A stretch of 64,000 nucleotides of DNA, from assembly GCA_002709955.1 (NCBI GenBank), contig PAQY01000012.1:83756-147755 (forward strand), given 5' to 3'. Origin of the DNA: Rhodospirillaceae bacterium. GTDB taxonomy: Bacteria; Pseudomonadota; Alphaproteobacteria; UBA8366; Aestuariispiraceae. A program made the position numbers and the translations under genes. Below, in pieces: positions 59,751 to 64,000 of this stretch (its first letter is position 1; every line of letters begins with the position of its first letter). The notes beneath the pieces are model-generated. The model searched no databases and was not told the DNA's origin. It worked only from the letters and a program-made list of their open reading frames with translations.

Positions 59751-60911
59751 TCAAGGCGTGGTCCAGAACTGGTCTTTCAGGCAGGTCAGCACCGTTTCCA
59801 TCCGCTGGGTCCAGGTATGGGTGCGGGCATAATGTGCCTGGGCCGTGTGGCGGTCATCGTCGGTGCGTGCCATGGCCTGGTCTATGGCGGTGGCGGCCCG
59901 GTCTGCGGCGAAGGGCAGGGGGGTGATGCCGAGTGCCGTTGCCTGCGCCGGTGTCAGAAAGCGGCTGGGCTCTGTGACGACCGATGCGCCCCGCGACAGG
60001 CCATAGAACACGCGCTCATGCGCGCCATTGCGGAAGCTGGGGCTGCTGTTGATCAGCACGCGGGCGCGGCCCATCAGGTCGGCGGCGTCTTCAAAAGTGA
60101 CGGCACCGCGATCTTCCATCGTGCCGGGCAGGGCGGTGCGCAGCGACGGGTCGATGACGCCGCAATAGACGATTTTGCGCTGTTTCAGGCTGTTCAGCAG
60201 GGCAATCCGGCGGGTGCTGATCAGATGGCTTTCCAGATCATTGGTCGCGGCCAGCCAGTCCTGGGGGGACTTGCCGGGCAGGGCGGCCTTGCACAGGGCA
60301 TACAGGGCGGCATCGGTCTCCCGCGCCGCCTCCACTGCCTGGGACAGCGCCTTGCGCAGGCCCCGATCGCTGCCGCCATGGCGGGTTAGGAAGTCGTCCT
60401 GGCTGGGCGCGCTGGTGATGTTGCCCACAAACAGGACGGGGATGTCGCGCTGGTCATTGGACAGGGGGGCTGGTTCCGGCGGGGGACCGGCATGGGGGAA
60501 GGGGATGTGACAGTGGCTGGGACAGGGGAAATCCGCCAGAATGTCTGGGAAATCCCCATCCACCAGCCCCAGAATGCTGTTTTCCGGCATCGCCTGAATC
60601 TTTGCCATATGGCGCAGGGGGGAGTCGGTGATGAAGCTCATCCTGGGCAGGCGATAGGCATCATACAGGGAGCCATTCGGGACCCGGTAATTCTCATTCG
60701 CGTTGATATCCAGCACGAAGCGGGGGCCTTTGAATTCCGCGATCATTTTCACCATGATGCGGTTCAGCCCCTCATTGGGGAAATCGCTGCGCAGATATTC
60801 CATGACCGACACGTCCGCATTTTCCAGCGCCGTGCGCATGCCGCGCCCCATATCCCAGATGGAGCTCAAGGGGGCGAAGTTGGCGATCAACAGGCAGCGT
60901 GGTTTGGTCAT
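59751..60911 (-). CDS. CgeB-like glycosyltransferase
   Basis: A protein of about 386 residues with a GT-B-like layout. The N-terminal domain starts KPRCLLIANFAPLSSIWDMG. A central GDIP-like start of the second domain (DIPVLFVGNITSAPSQ) leads to the conserved C-terminal block RARVLINSSPSFRNGAHERV, then FYGLSRGASVVTEPSRFLT, the nucleotide-sugar site of glycosyltransferase group 1/CgeB proteins. Cell-surface polysaccharide or flagellin glycosylation is possible; the acceptor is unknown. I chose ATG 60911 because GGAG stands six bases upstream; the frame extends to 60965. Confidence 0.75.
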   Translation of the reverse strand: MTKPRCLLIANFAPLSSIWDMGRGMRTALENADVSVMEYLRSDFPNEGLNRIMVKMIAEFKGPRFVLDINANENYRVPNGSLYDAYRLPRMSFITDSPLRHMAKIQAMPENSILGLVDGDFPDILADFPCPSHCHIPFPHAGPPPEPAPLSNDQRDIPVLFVGNITSAPSQDDFLTRHGGSDRGLRKALSQAVEAARETDAALYALCKAALPGKSPQDWLAATNDLESHLISTRRIALLNSLKQRKIVYCGVIDPSLRTALPGTMEDRGAVTFEDAADLMGRARVLINSSPSFRNGAHERVFYGLSRGASVVTEPSRFLTPAQATALGITPLPFAADRAATAIDQAMARTDDDRHTAQAHYARTHTWTQRMETVLTCLKDQFWTTP

Positions 60912-61063
60912 CATAAACTCCATCAGGAACCGCGCCACCTTACACAGCGTTGGGGGATAATCCAATTCTGCTGGGCCAGGGGCCGGTCACTTTGCCGTCT
61001 CTGGCATGGTGCTTGCTTCTATTAGGGGCAGAGAGAGCGTTTGACACGGCTTGGAGAGGCCAA

Positions 61064-61783
61064 ATGAGAGTTCTAACGATATGTGCCGGGTTCATTTTGT
61101 GTATGGCAATCGGCGGGCTGGGTCCGTCCAGCGCGCGGGCCAGTGCGGATCAGGAAACCAGGCCCCAGGCCGGGCCCTGCGCGGCGGCGATTTCTGTGGC
61201 GGAACGGGCGCGCAATATTCCGGTCCACTTGCTGCAGGCCATTTCCCTGACGGAAAGCGGTCGGTGGAGTGCGGATGATGATGCCTTTGTTGCCTGGCCC
61301 TGGACGGTCATGGCGGAAGGCAGGGGGCGATATCTGCCCAGCAAGGAAGCCGCCATTGCCGAGGTTCAGGCCCTGAAGGCCAAGGGTATCACCAATATCG
61401 ATGTCGGCTGTATGCAGGTGAACCTGTATTATCACGGCAGCAATTTCGATGATCTGAACGAAGCCTTTGATCCCGTCCATAATGTAGCCTATGCCACGTC
61501 CTTCCTGATGGACCTGCGCCACAAGCGCAACAGCTGGACCCGGGCGGTGAAGGAATATCACTCCACCAATCGGGAGCGGCAGCAACTGTATCAGGACCGG
61601 GTCATGACGATGTGGGATGCCCTGAAAAAGGGCCGCCCGATCGCGGGTAAGGAGACCGGCATTGCAGAGGTCGGCCTGACCTATATGAGCAACGCCCAAT
61701 GGCCGCCCAAGAATTATCATCAGCAAAAACAGTTGGAAGCCGCAATCCGGGGCCGCGTGATGAGTGGATCCGGGCAGTTTTAA
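61064..61783 (+). CDS. SLT-domain lytic transglycosylase
   Basis: A protein of about 239 residues with a signal peptide (to about residue 27, ending ARASA). The lysozyme-like SLT domain has catalytic Glu in LLQAISLTESGRWS, then TNIDVGCMQVNLYYH, and AVKEYHSTNRERQQLYQDRV near the end. It cleaves the glycan strand of peptidoglycan in the periplasm, for wall remodelling or assembly of trans-envelope machines. ATG 61064 has TTGGAGAGG upstream. It is divergent from the glycosyltransferase gene. Confidence 0.87.
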   Translation: MRVLTICAGFILCMAIGGLGPSSARASADQETRPQAGPCAAAISVAERARNIPVHLLQAISLTESGRWSADDDAFVAWPWTVMAEGRGRYLPSKEAAIAEVQALKAKGITNIDVGCMQVNLYYHGSNFDDLNEAFDPVHNVAYATSFLMDLRHKRNSWTRAVKEYHSTNRERQQLYQDRVMTMWDALKKGRPIAGKETGIAEVGLTYMSNAQWPPKNYHQQKQLEAAIRGRVMSGSGQF

Positions 61784-61841
61784 GGTGCCTCTGCCTCTGC
61801 CTCTGATCGACCGGAGTAACGCTGTTTTAGCCAAATGAGCC

Positions 61842-61943
61842 CTCACCCTGAGGAGCGGCGCGTCTCGAAGGGGGAGCCCTCTGCAAGCACCGTCCTTGCA
61901 GCGCATCCTTCGAGACGGCGCTATCGAGCCTCCTCAGGATGAG
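61842..61943. repeat. Long imperfect inverted repeat (MITE-like)
   Basis: The left arm 61842-61871 (CTCACCCTGAGGAG, then GTCTCGAAGG) is matched in inverse by 61907-61943 (CCTTCGAGAC, then CTCCTCAGGATGAG). An inner CTGCAAG/CTTGCAG pair completes a hairpin of about 100 bases. This is a known kind of intergenic palindrome in alphaproteobacterial genomes. No gene is seen in 61784-62304. Confidence 0.7.
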
Positions 61944-61963
61944 ATTGTAGCCCACACACGTCT

Positions 61964-62207
61964 TACCCGCGCAGGCGGGTATCCAGGGCCAAACGTCCAT
62001 CTGTCTGCCTACCGCCCTGAACCCCGGATCAAGTCCGGGGTGACAGTCCTGAATACTCAATAAGGTGAAAACGCAGAGGGCGCTGAGCGACGCAGAGGGC
62101 GCGAAGACAGCACCACGCTCTTAGCGTCCTCCGCGCCTTCTCCGCGCCCTTCGCGGTAATTCTTCAAAAGACCCTCGTCTTACCCACGCAGGCGGGTATT
62201 CGGGGTC
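61964..62207. repeat. REP-like palindromes, second cluster
   Basis: TACCCGC-type palindromes at 61964-61987 and 62181-62207, and a CCCCGGATC/GTCCGGGG palindrome at 62015-62046, belong to the same families as those at 12388-12570. Between them, 62070-62155 holds a repeated CGCAGAGGGCGC-type sequence facing its complement, another common intergenic repeat. Confidence 0.7.
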
Positions 62208-62304
62208 AAGTGCCGGTAAATTCCGCGGATCCCTGTGTTTTGCTGTAGCGGATGTCTTGATCGACGGGGCGATGCGCCGCACGATGCGGGGACGGAGGAT
62301 GATC

Positions 62305-63489
62305 ATGACAAAAATTGATGTTGATGGATTGCGGGCAGACACGCCGGGCTGTGGCGGGGGAATGGCGCATTTGAACAATGCTGGGGCTGGCCTGATGCCG
62401 CGCCCGGTGCTGGAAGAATTGACCGGCCATCTGGTGCGGGAAGCAACCGTCGGCGGCTATGAGGCTGCCGCCCTGGTCGCACCGAAGATGGAGGCCATGT
62501 ATCACAGCGCGGCGCGGCTGATTGGCGGCAAGGCCAGTGAAATCGCCTATCTGGAGAATGCGACGCGGGCCTGGGACGCGGTGTTCTATGCTTTTGACTG
62601 GCAGCCTGGCGACCGTGTTGTGACCGGGTCCAGTGAGTATAATTCCAACATGATCGCCTTTCGCCATGCCCAGGATCGCTATGGCATTGAACTGGTGCTG
62701 GCCCCGGATGCGGATGATGGCACCGTTGATCCAGACGGGCTGGAAGCGCTGTTGGATGATCGGGTGCGGCTGATCTGTATCTCCCACATGCCAACCAATG
62801 ACGGTCTGATTAATCCGGTTGCACAGATTGGCGCGATTGCTAAGCGCCATGATATTCCCTTTCTGCTGGATGCCTGTCAGTCGGTCGGCCATATGCCGGT
62901 CGATGTCAGCCAGATCCAGTGCACCATGCTGTCTGCTACGGGGCGGAAATACCTGCGCGGGCCGCGCGGAACAGGGTTTTTATGGGTTCGAGAAGACTGG
63001 ATCTCGCGCCTAAACCCGCCCTTTCTGGACAATCGCGCCGCCAAATGGACCGGAGTAGACCGCTATGAAGTGGCGGACACTGCACGGCGGTTCGAAAACT
63101 GGGAAAGTTACATTGCGGGGCGCCTGGGCCTTGGGGTTGCCCTGGATTATGCACACAGCATCGGGATGGCGGCGATCTGGGACCGCATTCAGGCCCTTTC
63201 TGCGCGATTGCGCGATGGGCTGTCGGAGTGTCCCGGCGTCACCCTGCACGATCGCGGCACCGCCAAAAGCGGGATCGTGACCTTCACCAAGGCCGGGCTG
63301 ACCTCGGCAGAGGTTTCAACCCATCTGCGCCTGCAGCATCGGATCAACACCTCGGTCTCAGATGTGCAATTGACCAGGGCCTCCCTGATCGCCAGCGGGG
63401 TCCCCAATATGGTTCGGGCATCGCCCCATGTTTATAATACAGAGGCAGAGGTCGATGCCCTGATCGCGGCGGTCAGTGCTTTGCGATGA
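62305..63489 (+). CDS. Class V aminotransferase (cysteine desulfurase-like fold)
   Basis: A PLP-dependent enzyme of about 394 residues. AHLNNAGAGLMPRPVLEEL is the N-terminal block, LENATRAWDAVFYAF follows, PFLLDACQSVGHMPVDV holds the PLP-contacting Asp/Gln, and the Schiff-base lysine is in SATGRKYLRGPRGTGFL. The sequence resembles the isopenicillin-N-epimerase/Csd branch rather than IscS, since no catalytic Cys loop is obvious. The substrate is unknown. I chose ATG 62305 because GGAGG stands seven bases upstream. Its 3' end overlaps that of the convergent creatinase gene by 17 bases. Confidence 0.82.
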   Translation: MTKIDVDGLRADTPGCGGGMAHLNNAGAGLMPRPVLEELTGHLVREATVGGYEAAALVAPKMEAMYHSAARLIGGKASEIAYLENATRAWDAVFYAFDWQPGDRVVTGSSEYNSNMIAFRHAQDRYGIELVLAPDADDGTVDPDGLEALLDDRVRLICISHMPTNDGLINPVAQIGAIAKRHDIPFLLDACQSVGHMPVDVSQIQCTMLSATGRKYLRGPRGTGFLWVREDWISRLNPPFLDNRAAKWTGVDRYEVADTARRFENWESYIAGRLGLGVALDYAHSIGMAAIWDRIQALSARLRDGLSECPGVTLHDRGTAKSGIVTFTKAGLTSAEVSTHLRLQHRINTSVSDVQLTRASLIASGVPNMVRASPHVYNTEAEVDALIAAVSALR

Positions 63490-64000
63490 TGTTGTGTTCG
63501 GGACCGAACGGGAAGCCGGTGATATCTTCGGCCCCGGTTTCGGTCACGATCAGAATGTCATGTTCCCGGTATCCCCCGGCACCGGGCAGATGGTCTGGCA
63601 GCATGATCATTGGTTCCATGGAAACCACCATGCCGGGCTGTAGGGTGGTATCAATATCTTCCCGCAGTTCCACACCCGCTTCCCGCCCGTAATAGTGGCT
63701 TAAGACGCCAAAGCTGTGGCCATAGCCAAAGGACCGGTATTGCAGCAGGTCCCAGCCGCGATACATATCGTTTAACTCAATGGCGATATCGCAACAGCGT
63801 GCGCCGGGCTTGATCAGTTCAATGCCCCGGCGGTGAACGGCACAGTTCTTTTCCCACAGGTCCAGTTCCACATCAGTCGCGTGCTCACAGAACAAGGTGC
63901 GTTCCAGGGCTGTGTAATAACCAAAGATCATGGGAAAGCAGTTCAGGGACAGGATATCCCCAGATTCGACAACACGATTGGTGACGGGATTGTGGGCACC
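63473..64000 (-). CDS. Creatinase, C-terminal part
   Basis: The frame is open from the right edge to a stop at 63473, giving the last 175 residues; the start lies outside the window. The text is very close to known creatinases: GAHNPVTNRVVESGDILSLN, FPMIFGYYTALERTLFC, SFGYGHSFGVLSHYYGREAG, GMVVSMEPMIMLPDHLPGAG and GYREHDILIV. Creatinase hydrolyses creatine to sarcosine and urea without a metal, using a catalytic His. With sarcosine and urea utilisation expected elsewhere in the genome, this supports use of nitrogenous osmolytes. Confidence 0.93.
   Translation of the reverse strand, partial: GAHNPVTNRVVESGDILSLNCFPMIFGYYTALERTLFCEHATDVELDLWEKNCAVHRRGIELIKPGARCCDIAIELNDMYRGWDLLQYRSFGYGHSFGVLSHYYGREAGVELREDIDTTLQPGMVVSMEPMIMLPDHLPGAGGYREHDILIVTETGAEDITGFPFGPEHNIIAKH

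Overview
The window is a chromosomal segment of an alphaproteobacterium, most like Rhodospirillales or a related marine lineage. The basis is gene content and order: ftsK-lolA beside a DapC-like aminotransferase and glnK-amtB; a CnoX / LON-domain / Trm112 / DUF971 group beside a UbiH-like hydroxylase; and REP-like palindromes typical of the class. No species is claimed.

Layout. 0-12 kb: amino-acid and nitrogen catabolism. It holds the end of pgeF, a metal-ligand-free M24 (creatinase-fold) enzyme, a lipoprotein, a DUF1501/DUF1800 pair, dgcN-dgcA for D-glutamate breakdown, and a minus-strand run of XRE-cupin regulator, kbl, tdh and an MttB-like methyltransferase. 12-18 kb: an aromatic module with an IclR regulator, a glutamine-synthetase-like ligase and a Rieske oxygenase, divergent from pobA across a three-half-site operator. 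18-33 kb: a lone KAP NTPase, an MFS transporter, a BI-1 protein, the ybbP-ybbA/tesA locus, FIST, an aldo-keto reductase, thpR, an M24B aminopeptidase, an outer-membrane barrel, and a candidate small RNA with a CCUCCUCCC loop. 33-45.7 kb: housekeeping genes (lolA, ftsK, dapC-like, glnK-amtB with a sigma-54-type promoter, ubiH-like, GST, DUF971, Trm112, LON domain, cnoX, proX) ending at tRNA-Gly(GCC).

45.8-59.3 kb is an integrated island placed against the 3' end of tRNA-Gly. It starts with a tyrosine integrase and its small upstream partner. Next comes a stretch with 54-bp-spaced palindromes and several hairpins. The centrepiece is a three-gene ubiquitin-like conjugation operon: (Ub-like)x3-E2 fusion, JAB-E1 fusion and DUF6527. 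It faces a divergent XRE/ImmA-type regulator-protease pair across a symmetric four-site operator. Beyond it lie a phospholipase-D-fold protein, a HUH-type Rep-like protein with a Cys cluster, and a tightly coupled DUF262 / DUF3696-type ATPase / unknown-protein cassette. The composition is that of an antiphage defence island. No clear right-hand copy of the tRNA end was seen; the next host marker is tRNA-Val(GAC).

59.5-64 kb returns to host genes: a CgeB-like glycosyltransferase, an SLT-domain lytic transglycosylase, a block of interspersed palindromic repeats, a class V aminotransferase, and creatinase running off the right edge. Together with dgcNA, kbl-tdh, the MttB-like enzyme and the other M24 enzyme, creatinase gives the host segment a theme of scavenging nitrogenous small molecules.
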